From Nitrospira sp. ST-bin5 (GTDB lineage: Bacteria > Nitrospirota > Nitrospiria > Nitrospirales > Nitrospiraceae), in NCBI GenBank assembly GCA_002083555.1, contig MSXN01000013.1, positions 248,001-312,000 of the forward strand: a stretch of 64,000 nt of DNA. The letters run 5' to 3'. Position numbers and translations under genes: made by a program. Shown one piece after another: positions 17,569 through 25,921 of the stretch; the first letter of the stretch is position 1; every line of letters starts with the position of its first letter. The notes beneath the pieces are model-generated. The model saw only the letters and a program-made list of their open reading frames with translations. It did not search any database and was not told where the DNA came from.

Positions 17569-17952
17569 CTATACGGGCATGGTGGCGGTATTGAGTCGTT
17601 CCATCAGCAATTGGACCTCAGCAACATTGAGAAACGGAGATTGGCCAGGCTGGGCATCCAGGATGGTGCGGATTTCACGCAGGCGCAGGAACGCGCGACG
17701 AAACTCTTCGCCTTTGGCCAATTCAGAGGATTGTGCGGCAGAGAGCTTGTCATACTCCGTTCGAATATCGCGGAAGTCTCGCTGCAACGTCTTATGCATG
17801 GAGCAGGATTCACAATACCACTTCGGACTTTGGTCGGAAGAGGGCGATAGCCGGTCGTAGGGCCGACCGAAAAAGTCTTTTCCCAGTGAGTACTTGATCA
17901 CTGGTCCAGAAGCCGCCTGACAGGCATGACACGATCCGGTCGACAGGTCCAT
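17569..17952 (-). CDS. CxxC zinc-ribbon-like protein
   Basis: A 127-residue protein with paired CxxC motifs (SCHACQAA and YCESCSMH) that could hold zinc or another metal, followed by a helical C-terminus (FRRAFLRLREIRTILDA). The start at 17952 is chosen because GGAGG precedes it; the TTG 15 bases upstream lies inside that ribosome site. It is the first gene of the small Fe-S protein cluster. No family is recognised. Confidence 0.65.
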   Translation of the reverse strand: MDLSTGSCHACQAASGPVIKYSLGKDFFGRPYDRLSPSSDQSPKWYCESCSMHKTLQRDFRDIRTEYDKLSAAQSSELAKGEEFRRAFLRLREIRTILDAQPGQSPFLNVAEVQLLMERLNTATMPV

Positions 17953-18082
17953 AGTGTGCCTCCTCAATAGACATACGCGGGAAATTATTCAATGGCGCGC
18001 GCATCTTACACCAGGGGTTTTTAGGCTGTCTAGCCGCGCGAGAGGCTCTGCTATAGTTTGGTGAGGAATCGGAGGATTTCGT

Positions 18083-18979
18083 ATGGGAAGCCACCGGTGG
18101 AAGGTTCTGAGTCTGATTGTGACGGGGGCGATGATCAGTCCGGCTCTTTCCGCAGCCGAGATGTGGAAATGCACGCAAGCGGGCGGGACCGTGCTGTTCA
18201 GCGATGGCGGAGGAGTCGGTTGCCAAGAAGTGAACGCCTTGCCCGAGCTTCAATCGGTGACGGGTGCGCCCGTGCGGCCTCCGATCCAATCGCAGGACCA
18301 GACCGAGCGTAAGGTCCCGGTGCCGTCTGTGAAGCCGTCGCAGTCACTGTCGTCATCTCCCTTCGTTGCGACGGCCCGGGACATTCCCTCGCTCAGCTAT
18401 CATGATCTTCCTTCCAGTATGCGGGCGCGGGGTTGGAGCATGCCGAACAAGGGCGATATCACGATGGTGCATTTCGAGGTTGCCCATCTCCCTGCCGGAA
18501 ATGGGCCTCAGATCTCGACTGATGAGCATTTCAAAGGCGAGGCCAGGAGCGCGCTAGGGACTGCCGTATTGGCGGCGGCCAAGGCCACGCAGTATGATCC
18601 TCGCTTTCTACAGGTCCGTATGACCATGCCGTTCGGTTCGCTATTTATGGCAGGCTTGCGGGTTGATGGACCTAGTGCTGGCGTTGCTTGGACCGTTGCG
18701 GTCACGTCGGCCATCTTGGGGGATACGCTGCGTCCGGATGTCTGCCTTTCCGGGACAATGGATCTCCAGCTTCGTGTCGGGTGGGTAGGCGGGCTTGAAC
18801 ACAAGATTGAAGGGTGCCATATTTTGCCCAATTTCCGAGAGATGCTCCTGCCCGCAGGGCAAAACACATTTGCTATTACGGACAAAGGAATGGCACGATC
18901 TATCCGGGTGAGGGAAGTGGCGACCTTGGCAGAAGCCTACGAAATTACGACGGGTCAACCACTGAGACCTGCTCCTTAA
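18083..18979 (+). CDS. Exported stand-alone Lon-type (S16) protease domain protein
   Basis: A 298-residue protein with a signal peptide (MGSHRWKVLSLIVTGAMISPALSA), a short DUF4124-like segment (EMWKCTQAGGTVLFSD), a Pro/Ser linker and a C-terminal Lon proteolytic domain. The catalytic dyad is visible: Ser in RVDGPSAGVAWT and Lys in GGLEHKIEGCHIL. No AAA ATPase or Lon N-domain is present, so it cannot unfold substrates with ATP, and the signal peptide would place it in the periplasm. Substrate is unknown. It precedes alanine dehydrogenase by 7 bases on the same strand. Confidence 0.85.
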   Translation: MGSHRWKVLSLIVTGAMISPALSAAEMWKCTQAGGTVLFSDGGGVGCQEVNALPELQSVTGAPVRPPIQSQDQTERKVPVPSVKPSQSLSSSPFVATARDIPSLSYHDLPSSMRARGWSMPNKGDITMVHFEVAHLPAGNGPQISTDEHFKGEARSALGTAVLAAAKATQYDPRFLQVRMTMPFGSLFMAGLRVDGPSAGVAWTVAVTSAILGDTLRPDVCLSGTMDLQLRVGWVGGLEHKIEGCHILPNFREMLLPAGQNTFAITDKGMARSIRVREVATLAEAYEITTGQPLRPAP

Positions 18980-18986
18980 GAATTGT

Positions 18987-20090
18987 ATGAATATCGGCGT
19001 TCCCAAAGAAATCAAAGACCACGAGTATCGCGTGAGCCTGACCCCAGATGGGGCATCCGCTTTGCGCAAAGCCGGGCATGCAGTGTGGGTGGAGGCGTCG
19101 GCCGGACAGGGAAGCGGATTCACCGACGAGGAATATCGGCGGGCTGGTGCGACGATCGCCTCGTCCAAAGAAGAGGTGTTTGAGAAGGCGGACCTGATCG
19201 TCAAGGTCAAGGAACCGCTCTTGTCCGAGTGCCCGTTGTTTCGTCCCGGACAGGTTCTGTTTACCTATCTGCACCTTGCCTCACTTCCCGAACTCACGAA
19301 GACTCTCTTAGAAACGAAGATCACCGCCATTGCCTATGAAACGACCGTAGCGCGCGATGGCAGTCTCCCGATGCTGAAGCCGATGAGCGAAATCGCCGGG
19401 CGCATGTCGGTTCAAGTCGGCGCACATTACTTAGAAAAGATTCAGGGTGGGCGCGGAGTTTTGTTGGCCGGCGTACCCGGGGTTGAGCCGGGGAAAGTGG
19501 TGGTGCTTGGCGCCGGCGTGGTCGGGGCTTCAGCCACCCGGATTGCAGTTGGCTTGGGCGCGCAGGTGACCGTGATCAATCTGGATCTGGACCGGCTGCG
19601 CTATCTGGATGACTTGTATCAGGGGCGTATTGTCACGCGTGCGGTGAATGAAACCGCTGTCGAACAGGCGGTTTGCGCGGCTGATCTCGTGATCGGGGCG
19701 GTGCTCGTTCCTGGGGCCAAAGCGCCCAAACTGGTCTCGCAGGCCATGGTCTCCCGCATGAAGCCGGGAGCGGTCGTGGTGGATGTCTCAGTCGATCAGG
19801 GTGGCTGTTTCGAGACGACAAAGGCAACGACACATTCCGATCCTGTCTATCTTGTCGATGGCGTGCTGCACTATTGCGTGGCCAACATGCCGGGCATCGT
19901 GCCGCGGACGTCCACCTTCGCGCTCACGAATGCGACGTTGCCGTATCTCCTTCGTCTGGCGTCAGAGGGAGTCGATCGGGCGGTTCACTCCGATCCAGGT
20001 TTAGCGAAGGGTGTCAACATAAAAAACGGCCAAGTGACGTGCTCCGGAGTGGCCGAAGCACACGGCTTGCGTTTTACCCCCATCTTGTAA
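18987..20090 (+). CDS. ald: Alanine dehydrogenase
   Basis: NAD-dependent interconversion of alanine with pyruvate and ammonia. The 367-residue protein starts with the family signature MNIGVPKEIKDHEYRVSLTP. The substrate Lys is in VKVKEPL and the His in FTYLHLAS. The Rossmann motif GAGVVGASATRIAVGLGAQV lies near residue 172. It is full length and is separated from the protease gene by 7 bases, so the two are probably co-transcribed, although no functional link is evident. Confidence 0.95.
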   Translation: MNIGVPKEIKDHEYRVSLTPDGASALRKAGHAVWVEASAGQGSGFTDEEYRRAGATIASSKEEVFEKADLIVKVKEPLLSECPLFRPGQVLFTYLHLASLPELTKTLLETKITAIAYETTVARDGSLPMLKPMSEIAGRMSVQVGAHYLEKIQGGRGVLLAGVPGVEPGKVVVLGAGVVGASATRIAVGLGAQVTVINLDLDRLRYLDDLYQGRIVTRAVNETAVEQAVCAADLVIGAVLVPGAKAPKLVSQAMVSRMKPGAVVVDVSVDQGGCFETTKATTHSDPVYLVDGVLHYCVANMPGIVPRTSTFALTNATLPYLLRLASEGVDRAVHSDPGLAKGVNIKNGQVTCSGVAEAHGLRFTPIL

Positions 20091-20125
20091 GACAATCCGG
20101 TTCCCGTTTTTATGAGTCGCCTTGT

Positions 20126-20202
20126 CGGGGCGTAGCGCAGCCCGGTAGCGCACTGCGTTCGGGACGCAGGGGTCGAAGGTTCAAATCCTTTCGCCCCGAC
20201 CA
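20126..20202 (+). tRNA. tRNA-Pro (anticodon CGG)
   Basis: A 77-base cloverleaf. The acceptor stem CGGGGCG pairs with CGCCCCG, the anticodon stem CTGCG/CGCAG encloses the loop TTCGGGA with anticodon CGG, the T-arm loop is TTCAAAT, and CCA is encoded. It reads CCG codons. Confidence 0.95.
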
Positions 20203-20548
20203 CACCGCTCTCTCTCGGCCCGGCGCCTCCGCGTTCATGGAGGCGAGGGGCGGGTTCCCCAAGCGTCATTTTCAATTCGCCTTATCGCATCGTTCGAGTC
20301 GGCCTCTCGTAGCCGGCGCATCACCGTGATGGGCCGGGCACACAACCGACATGATTTTTCTCGCGTGTGGTCTGCGCGGAAGTCACAGGCACAATGTTCC
20401 CACGCGCGGCTGAATCCGCGACAGGCCGGCTCTGGTTGTGTGTTCGTAGGCTCGCGTAGATTTGCAAAACGCGTGACGGGTCTGAGGAGGTGTGAGAGTA
20501 TTCCACCGTGTTGCGCAATCTGTTGGGGTTCGCAAGGTTGACTCGAGT
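20203..20548 (+). other. 346-base gap without a recognised gene
   Basis: Between tRNA-Pro and the acylphosphatase start. It contains short GC-rich self-complementary segments (for example GCGG-CTGAAT-CCGC near 20401-20420) and a GGAGG at 20487, but no convincing coding frame or RNA family. A structured small RNA cannot be ruled out. Confidence 0.4.
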
Positions 20549-20830
20549 ATGACGTCTCAGGTGCGCGCTCACATTGTGGTGAATGGTCGTGTGCAGGGAG
20601 TCGGATACCGGGCCTTTGCTGCCCGAGTGGCCGCGCAGCGCAGACTGGTCGGGGGTGTGCGTAACCTCGACGATGGTCGAGTCGAGTTGGATGTCGAAGG
20701 ACCGCGCGAGGCGATCGACGCGCTGCTCACTGAGCTCGGCGTTGGGCCTCCGGCCGCACGGGTGACGACGGTGACGGTGGAATGGAATCCGGGAACCGAA
20801 CGATTTACCGAGTTCCAAATCTGGTACTAG
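20549..20830 (+). CDS. acyP: Acylphosphatase
   Basis: A 93-residue acylphosphatase hydrolysing carboxyl-phosphate bonds. The signature VNGRVQGVGYRAFAARVA holds the active-site Arg, and GGVRNLDDGRVELDVEG contains the conserved Asn. The in-frame ATG at 20549 fits the usual length; the open frame extends to 20492 but without homology. Its ribosome site is weak. It is followed 28 bases later by a sigma factor gene. Confidence 0.92.
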   Translation: MTSQVRAHIVVNGRVQGVGYRAFAARVAAQRRLVGGVRNLDDGRVELDVEGPREAIDALLTELGVGPPAARVTTVTVEWNPGTERFTEFQIWY

Positions 20831-20858
20831 CGAACCGAGTCAAAGGATACCGACCGAT

Positions 20859-21812
20859 ATGAGTCGACAGGACGAGGAGCTTCAGGATATGAGTGAAGCC
20901 CGACGACAGTCGGCCGATGAGATCGAGGGGATTGAAGTGGACGGTCCGCCTGACCGCGAGGAGAAGTCCTCGAATCGGTCTGAAGGACTGGACACGCTCA
21001 AGAGCTATCTGCGCGAAGTGCGTCGCTCGACGCTGCTCAATTTCAAACAGGAACAGGAATTAGGGAAGCGGGTGCAGGCCGGCGATGAGCAGGCCCGGCA
21101 GATCATGATCGAGTCCAATCTTCGCCTGGTGATCAGCATCGGCAAGCGGTACATTAATCGAGGCTTTCCGTTTTCGGATATCGTCGAGGAAGGCAATCTT
21201 GGACTGATTAAAGCGGTTGAGAAGTTCAACTATAAGCGCGGGTTCCGTTTCAGTACCTATGCCTCCTGGTGGATCCGCCAATACATTGAACGGGCCATCA
21301 TCAATCAGGGCAAGCTCGTGCGGTTGCCGGTCCATGTGGTCGAGCGGCTGAACCGGTATATGGGTAAGGTTGAGCAACTGGTACAGGAGCTTGGCCGGGA
21401 ACCGCTGCCGCACGAAGTCGCGAAAAAGATGAAGACCAACGAGGAGGAGATCCTCGACCTGAAGCAGTTGACCCGGACGACCTGTTCGCTGGATAGTCCC
21501 ATTAACGATCGCACCGATACCTTCCTGCGCGATGTCATCGAAGATCCCATGTGCATGTCTCCGGACGACACGGCGGACGGGATCCGGCGTCGGACGGAAC
21601 TGATGAGTTGGGTCAAGGAGTTGCCTGAAAAAGAGCAAACTGTTATTGTGTCCCGGTTTGGGCTCGACGGTGATGAGTCTAAGACGCTGGAAGAGATAGG
21701 CCGGGCGATGGGGTTAACCCGCGAGCGGGTCCGCCAGATCGAAACGACGGCCTTAGTCCGGCTTCGGGGCACCATCGAGCGAAAGACCATGACGCAGGCT
21801 GACCTGCTGTAG
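20859..21812 (+). CDS. RNA polymerase sigma-70 factor, group 2 (RpoS/RpoD-like)
   Basis: A 317-residue sigma factor. Region 1.2 begins near residue 46 (LKSYLREVRRSTLL), region 2 carries the core-binding and -10-recognition helix (DIVEEGNLGLIKAVEKFNYKRGFRFSTYASWWIRQ), region 3 follows, and region 4 ends with the helix-turn-helix LEEIGRAMGLTRERVRQIE. Region 1.1 is replaced by a short acidic N-terminus, which marks it as an alternative group 2 factor (general-stress type) rather than the essential RpoD. The regulon is not visible. Confidence 0.9.
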   Translation: MSRQDEELQDMSEARRQSADEIEGIEVDGPPDREEKSSNRSEGLDTLKSYLREVRRSTLLNFKQEQELGKRVQAGDEQARQIMIESNLRLVISIGKRYINRGFPFSDIVEEGNLGLIKAVEKFNYKRGFRFSTYASWWIRQYIERAIINQGKLVRLPVHVVERLNRYMGKVEQLVQELGREPLPHEVAKKMKTNEEEILDLKQLTRTTCSLDSPINDRTDTFLRDVIEDPMCMSPDDTADGIRRRTELMSWVKELPEKEQTVIVSRFGLDGDESKTLEEIGRAMGLTRERVRQIETTALVRLRGTIERKTMTQADLL

Positions 21813-21826
21813 TTTCGGAGACAGCC

Positions 21827-22342
21827 ATCAACTATCAAGCCCTCATTCGCGAAGTGCCGGATTTCCCCAAGCCCGGTATTCTCTTTTACGACATTACGAC
21901 ATTGCTGAAGGACGCAGCGGCGTTTCGCAAGCTGACCGACGACCTCACTGCACGATACCAAGATGCACGGATCGATAAGGTGGTGGGCATCGAGTCGCGC
22001 GGGTTTATCTTCGGCGGCGTGCTGGCGGAGCGGCTGAAGGCCGGGTTTGTGCCGGTTCGCAAACCGGGGAAATTGCCGGCCGATTGCTTCGAGGTGAAGT
22101 ATAGCCTTGAATATGGATCAAACACCTTGGCGATTCATCGGGATGCCATCGGAATGGGAGAGCGCGTGCTGATCGTAGACGATCTCCTCGCCACGGGTGG
22201 AACGGCCGAGGCCACCATCAGTTTGGTCCGCCAACTCGGCGGAGAAGTCGTGGGACTCGACTTTCTGGTCGAGCTAAAGGGGCTTAAGGGAAGAGACAAG
22301 CTCGCTGGCTATCCTGTGCATTCGACGATCCTCTATTCCTAG
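21827..22342 (+). CDS. apt: Adenine phosphoribosyltransferase with apparent ATC start
   Basis: Salvages adenine to AMP using PRPP. The PRPP-binding motif is intact (VLIVDDLLATGGTAEA), as are the N-terminal family blocks PDFPKPGILFYDITTLL and IESRGFIFGG. The first canonical start in frame is GTG at 21854, which would remove the conserved leader NYQALIREV. The frame opens after a stop at 21800-21802 and has no ATG, GTG or TTG before 21854. ATC at 21827 stands 6 bases after CGGAG and gives a normal 171-residue length. If GTG 21854 is used the protein is 162 residues and still complete in its catalytic parts. Confidence 0.88.
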   Translation: MNYQALIREVPDFPKPGILFYDITTLLKDAAAFRKLTDDLTARYQDARIDKVVGIESRGFIFGGVLAERLKAGFVPVRKPGKLPADCFEVKYSLEYGSNTLAIHRDAIGMGERVLIVDDLLATGGTAEATISLVRQLGGEVVGLDFLVELKGLKGRDKLAGYPVHSTILYS

Positions 22343-22446
22343 GGCCCTCCCGGTTAGTTACCACCAGCCCTTGTCAAAGCCTACATGCCGTGATATAGAT
22401 GCCGGACTTTTTTTGGGGGGATTCTCTACCCAAGGAGCATTATTCT

Positions 22447-23007
22447 ATGGCTACCAAAGTGCCTGCGAAAAAGAAAACGGAAGCAAAGAAGACCAAGCCG
22501 GCCCCTGCGGTTGAGTCCAAGAAGGCTGCTCCTGCTGTCGTCGTGACGGCAAAGGCGGCTCCTGCGCAGATCATCATTGAGGCGATGCGTCCCAAAGAAT
22601 CGGCAAAAGACCGCGATGCCCGTGAACGCCGCCAAGAAACGTTGCATCAGATGTTGATGGGCAAACGCCAGGAGATCATCCGCGAGATCGAAGGCAATCT
22701 GGGACAGTCATTGACCGAGGATCAGCAGCGTCGCCTGGAGTCTGCCCGTGATGTCGGTGATCAGGCGTTGATGGATCTTGATCGTGAACTCGGCATCTCC
22801 CTCATGGAGATGCGGAATCGCCGTCGGCAAGCCATCGATGAGTCGCTCAATCGTCTACGTGACGGCACCTATGGCATGTGCGCCGAGTGCGGAATCGAGA
22901 TCAGCGAGAAGCGGCTTCAGGCCGTGCCCTTTGCTAAGCTCTGCGTCGAGTGCCAGTCCAAAGCCGAGTTGCTGGAAAAGATTGAAAAAGAAGAAGATCG
23001 CGATTGA
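22447..23007 (+). CDS. DksA/TraR-type C4 zinc-finger protein with Lys/Ala-rich N-terminus
   Basis: A 186-residue protein. The C-terminal half is DksA-like: a coiled coil (EIIREIEGNLGQSLTEDQQRRLESARDVGDQALMDL), then a C4 zinc finger (YGMCAECGIEISEKRLQAVPFAKLCVECQ). The first 60 residues are a Lys/Ala/Pro-rich low-complexity extension, absent from E. coli DksA. It likely binds the RNA polymerase secondary channel and alters transcription; whether it acts with ppGpp is unknown. The start is chosen from AAGGAG located 11 bases before the ATG; an earlier in-frame ATG at 22399 lacks one. Confidence 0.87.
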   Translation: MATKVPAKKKTEAKKTKPAPAVESKKAAPAVVVTAKAAPAQIIIEAMRPKESAKDRDARERRQETLHQMLMGKRQEIIREIEGNLGQSLTEDQQRRLESARDVGDQALMDLDRELGISLMEMRNRRRQAIDESLNRLRDGTYGMCAECGIEISEKRLQAVPFAKLCVECQSKAELLEKIEKEEDRD

Positions 23008-23117
23008 TCGCGCTCTTCTTCCCGTGCCCCGTCATGTGCTGAGCCGCGCCACTTTTTCTTTTCGGTGCTGCACGAAATCTCATGCCGGGGCTGATATCTC
23101 CTGTTTCCCTTCCATCC

Positions 23118-23822
23118 ATGCCGCATGACGCAACACCCCAGCGACGTGCCGTCGTCCTCCTGAGCGGAGGGTTGGATTCGACGGTCACGGCAGCCGTGGC
23201 CAAGCAGGAGGGGTATGACCTCTTTTTGCTGACCATTGCCTATCGCCAACGGCACGCAATCGAGGTCGAACGAGCCAAGCAAGTCGCTGCAGCACTTTGC
23301 GTCAGCCATCATATCGTGGTGGACGTCGATCTTCGGGCTCTAGGAGGATCAGCGCTGACCGGAGATCTGGCCGTTCCGAAGGATCGCCAAGATCAGGACC
23401 GGACACAGGGGATTCCGGTTACCTATGTCCCGGCCAGAAACCTGATCTTCTTATCGTTGGCGGCTGCTCATGCCGAAGTGGTTGGGGCATCGGCCATCTA
23501 CTTCGGAGCGAACGTGCTGGACTACTCGGGCTATCCCGATTGCCGGCCGGAATTTATCCGGGCGTTCGAGCAGGTGGTGGCGGTTGGCACGAAGAGCGGT
23601 GTCGAGGGATCGCGTCTGGAAGTCTGCGCTCCATTGTTGACGCTGTCCAAGTCGGAGATCATTCAACTGGGCCTGAGACTCCAGGCCCCGCTCAAGCTGA
23701 CGCATAGCTGCTATGATCCGATCGGATCGCTGGCCTGTGGCCGTTGTGATAGCTGTCTCATTCGCCGTCAGGGATTTGCTAGTGCGGGAGTTGAGGATCC
23801 GGTCGCATATGCGGTACGGTAG
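23118..23822 (+). CDS. queC: 7-cyano-7-deazaguanine synthase
   Basis: Converts carboxy-deazaguanine to preQ0 with ATP and ammonia in the queuosine pathway. The ATP-pyrophosphatase P-loop is VVLLSGGLDSTVTA; the zinc site is in SCYDPIGSLACGRCDSCLIRRQGF. The ATG at 23118 places the P-loop at the usual distance from the N-terminus; another in-frame ATG lies at 23082, and neither has a clear ribosome site. No other queuosine gene is adjacent. Confidence 0.93.
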   Translation: MPHDATPQRRAVVLLSGGLDSTVTAAVAKQEGYDLFLLTIAYRQRHAIEVERAKQVAAALCVSHHIVVDVDLRALGGSALTGDLAVPKDRQDQDRTQGIPVTYVPARNLIFLSLAAAHAEVVGASAIYFGANVLDYSGYPDCRPEFIRAFEQVVAVGTKSGVEGSRLEVCAPLLTLSKSEIIQLGLRLQAPLKLTHSCYDPIGSLACGRCDSCLIRRQGFASAGVEDPVAYAVR

Positions 23823-23845
23823 GTTCCAATAGAAAGCGAGCTATC

Positions 23846-24013
23846 ATGTCTCCCGAAGAATTTTTCATGTATCTGACTATCGGATTGATCGTCCTCGTGC
23901 CGGTCGGCGCGCGACTGTATCGCCGTATCACGTTGGCTAAAACCCAGGCGATGTTGCAGGAGCAATTTGGAAAGCCGTCGGCACCGCCCGATCAATCGAC
24001 GCCGAAGGGATAA
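23846..24013 (+). CDS. Small single-span membrane protein (55 aa)
   Basis: A short frame (MSPEEFFMYLTIGLIVLVPVGARLYRR...) with one transmembrane segment at about residues 8-22 and a positively charged cytoplasmic-type tail. It lies 23 bases after queC and 7 bases before the cytochrome c gene on the same strand, a spacing that favours a real gene. No family is recognised; a small partner of the lipoprotein cytochrome is possible. Confidence 0.5.
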   Translation: MSPEEFFMYLTIGLIVLVPVGARLYRRITLAKTQAMLQEQFGKPSAPPDQSTPKG

Positions 24014-24020
24014 TCTCTCG

Positions 24021-24413
24021 ATGAAAATCTTACGATTGTCTGGTATCGCCGTCCTTTTATGTGTCGTAGGTGTGGCTCCGGCCTGCAGTCAAGGGGAGCC
24101 CGCACCGAAGGCCGTGGCAACCGGTGCGGTTCCTGCCGAACTGCAGACCGGCGAAGCCAAGTTTAAGGCCAACTGCTCAGCCTGCCATGGCGTCGGTGGA
24201 GTCGGGACAAGTCAGGGCCCCCCGCTGGTCCATAAAATTTATGAACCGAACCATCACGGCGATGCCGCGTTTCAGCGAGCGGCTGCGAACGGGGTGAAGG
24301 CTCACCACTGGGAATTCGGAAATATGCCCAAGATCGACGCGGCGACGCCCGAAGACGTTGATCAGATCATCAAGTATGTACGCTGGCTGCAGAAGCAGGC
24401 AGGTATTTTCTAG
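24021..24413 (+). CDS. Lipoprotein cytochrome c, monoheme
   Basis: A 130-residue class I cytochrome c. The signal peptide ends with a lipobox (VGVAPAC), so it should be membrane-anchored in the periplasm. A single heme motif CSACH lies near residue 55 and the axial Met candidate is in FGNMPKIDAATPEDV. The start at 24021 gives a normal signal peptide; the frame extends upstream over the preceding small gene. It probably carries electrons to an oxidase; the partner is not in the window. Confidence 0.9.
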   Translation: MKILRLSGIAVLLCVVGVAPACSQGEPAPKAVATGAVPAELQTGEAKFKANCSACHGVGGVGTSQGPPLVHKIYEPNHHGDAAFQRAAANGVKAHHWEFGNMPKIDAATPEDVDQIIKYVRWLQKQAGIF

Positions 24414-24482
24414 CGGCCATCCCGGTATCTCTTCTCCCGTCGTCAGTTTTCCTCTTGTTGCTACGTGGTCTTTTCCCCTGGT

Positions 24483-24512
24483 TTGACAATCCATCTAACC
24501 GCTTCGTAAGGT
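24483..24512 (+). promoter_or_regulatory. Possible sigma-70 promoter for the SPFH lipoprotein gene
   Basis: TTGACA at 24483-24488 and TAAGGT at 24507-24512, 18 bases apart, 91 bases before the gene start. The -10 is a weak match. Confidence 0.35.
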
Positions 24513-24603
24513 ATTGCCATGAGCTTGATTTGTGGCTGATAGGCGCCGGCTATTCAACCATCACCGTCTTGCGATGGAGACGGGGCTAACCGAGGAGGAG
24601 CGT

Positions 24604-25440
24604 ATGAGGAGAGACGCGAGGAGCCTGTGCGGAATCGTGTTGGCGTTCGGATTGATGGCGGTAGGGACTGGCTGTGTGGCCATCGAGGCGGGTCACGAGG
24701 GGGTGTTGGTCGAACAGCCGTTCTTCTTCGGCCATGGCGGTGTGGATCCGGTGCCCACCAAGACGGGCCGCGTGATCGTGGCGCCCACCACAAAGGTCGT
24801 CGATGTCGATATTCGTCCCATTCAGTACTCCGAGCATTTCGATATCATCTCGTCCGAAAACGCCCCGGTCTCCTTCGATGCGTTTCTGATCGCCAACGTC
24901 ATCGAGGGGAAATCGCCGGAGCTGGTCAGTAAGTACGGGCCCAACTGGTATGCCAACAATGCCAAGGAAGCGTTCCGCACCTTTGTGCGTGAAGAAGTGC
25001 AGAAGTACCCGCTCTTCCAGCTGACAACCGATCCGACCACCAGGCAGAAGCTGCAGGATGCCATCGCCAAAGAAGTGCAAACCAAGCTGATCGAGAAGCA
25101 AGGCATTCCAGTCCGGCTGAATCGCGTGGTCGTCGGGAGCATTCTTCCGCCCAAAGGCGTGGTGGAGCAAACGACGCAGACCATCATTCAGGAACAGCGC
25201 AAGATTACGATGGTGGAATTTCAAAAAGCCGAAGAGTCCCGTGAGAAAGCCGAAAAGCAACGCGGCATCGCCGATCGCGCCTATCGTGAATCCCTCGGCC
25301 TGACCGCTCCGGAGTTTGTCGACCTGCGCCGCATCGAAGTGCAGAAAGAAATCGTACAGCACTCACCGGCGGCCTTGACTGTCATCATGGGCTTAGAGCG
25401 CGTCGGCATCAACATGCCTCCGCTGGCATCGGGCCAGTAA
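24604..25440 (+). CDS. SPFH/band 7 domain lipoprotein (prohibitin-like)
   Basis: A 278-residue protein with a lipobox (AVGTGC) after a signal peptide; the start at 24604 follows GAGGAGG. The band 7 domain (about residues 30-200) includes EAGHEGVLVEQPFFFGHGG and YSEHFDIISSENAPVSFDAFLIANV, followed by a charged coiled coil (EQRKITMVEFQKAEESREKAEKQRG). Band 7 proteins form membrane-bound oligomeric rings that organise lipids or proteases. A lipoprotein anchor is less common than an N-terminal transmembrane helix. A strong terminator-like hairpin follows. Confidence 0.85.
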   Translation: MRRDARSLCGIVLAFGLMAVGTGCVAIEAGHEGVLVEQPFFFGHGGVDPVPTKTGRVIVAPTTKVVDVDIRPIQYSEHFDIISSENAPVSFDAFLIANVIEGKSPELVSKYGPNWYANNAKEAFRTFVREEVQKYPLFQLTTDPTTRQKLQDAIAKEVQTKLIEKQGIPVRLNRVVVGSILPPKGVVEQTTQTIIQEQRKITMVEFQKAEESREKAEKQRGIADRAYRESLGLTAPEFVDLRRIEVQKEIVQHSPAALTVIMGLERVGINMPPLASGQ

Positions 25441-25485
25441 TCCTTCGGTTTTCACTCGGTAGGACGCGGGTTAGATCGACAGGCT

Positions 25486-25523
25486 AAGGGGCGCCTTCCG
25501 GAAGGACGGCGCCCCTTTGTATT
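25486..25523 (+). terminator. Rho-independent terminator-like hairpin
   Basis: AAGGGGCGCC at 25486-25495 pairs perfectly with GGCGCCCCTT at 25508-25517, followed by TGTATTT. It lies 45 bases after the SPFH gene. Confidence 0.75.
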
Positions 25524-25660
25524 TGGGGGCGAAACTATTACGTGGCTGGAGAACCGCTGGAGGAACGCTTTGCAGAAGTTCAGGACAGAAAAAGATGGCC
25601 GTATTTGGAAAGGGCGCCATCGTGGATGGCGCATAAGGTCGTACCAGAGCCCGGTGCGTC

Positions 25661-25921
25661 CTAGCGGTAGACTTCCCGGCGATGTCCGATCTTCACGACC
25701 GTGATAATGCGGTGGTCGTCATCAACGGAGTACACGATTCGGTAGTCACCTTGGCGAACTCGATAGTGGCACTGACCTGATAGTTTTTCACTGCCTGAAG
25801 GGTGGGGATTCTGCGCAAGTCCTCGGATGCGATCAAGCACGCGGCGAAGATCGATTTTCGGAAGGGCGCGGAGCTCTCGCTCAGCAGACTTTTTGACGGC
25901 CAGACTATACGAGTCCGTCAC
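25661..25921 (-). CDS. RelE/ParE-family toxin
   Basis: An 86-residue type II toxin, probably a ribosome-dependent mRNA endonuclease. Family features are AVKKSAERELRALPK near the N-terminus, KLSGQCHYRVRQGDYRIVYSVDD in the middle, and a C-terminal VVKIGHRREVYR holding the basic residues typical of RelE. It overlaps the upstream antitoxin gene by 17 bases. Confidence 0.9.
   Translation of the reverse strand: MTDSYSLAVKKSAERELRALPKIDLRRVLDRIRGLAQNPHPSGSEKLSGQCHYRVRQGDYRIVYSVDDDHRIITVVKIGHRREVYR

Noticed and set aside
20356..20480. 6S-like or other structured RNA after tRNA-Pro
   Set aside because: Some self-complementarity is seen, but no conserved family features could be matched by eye.
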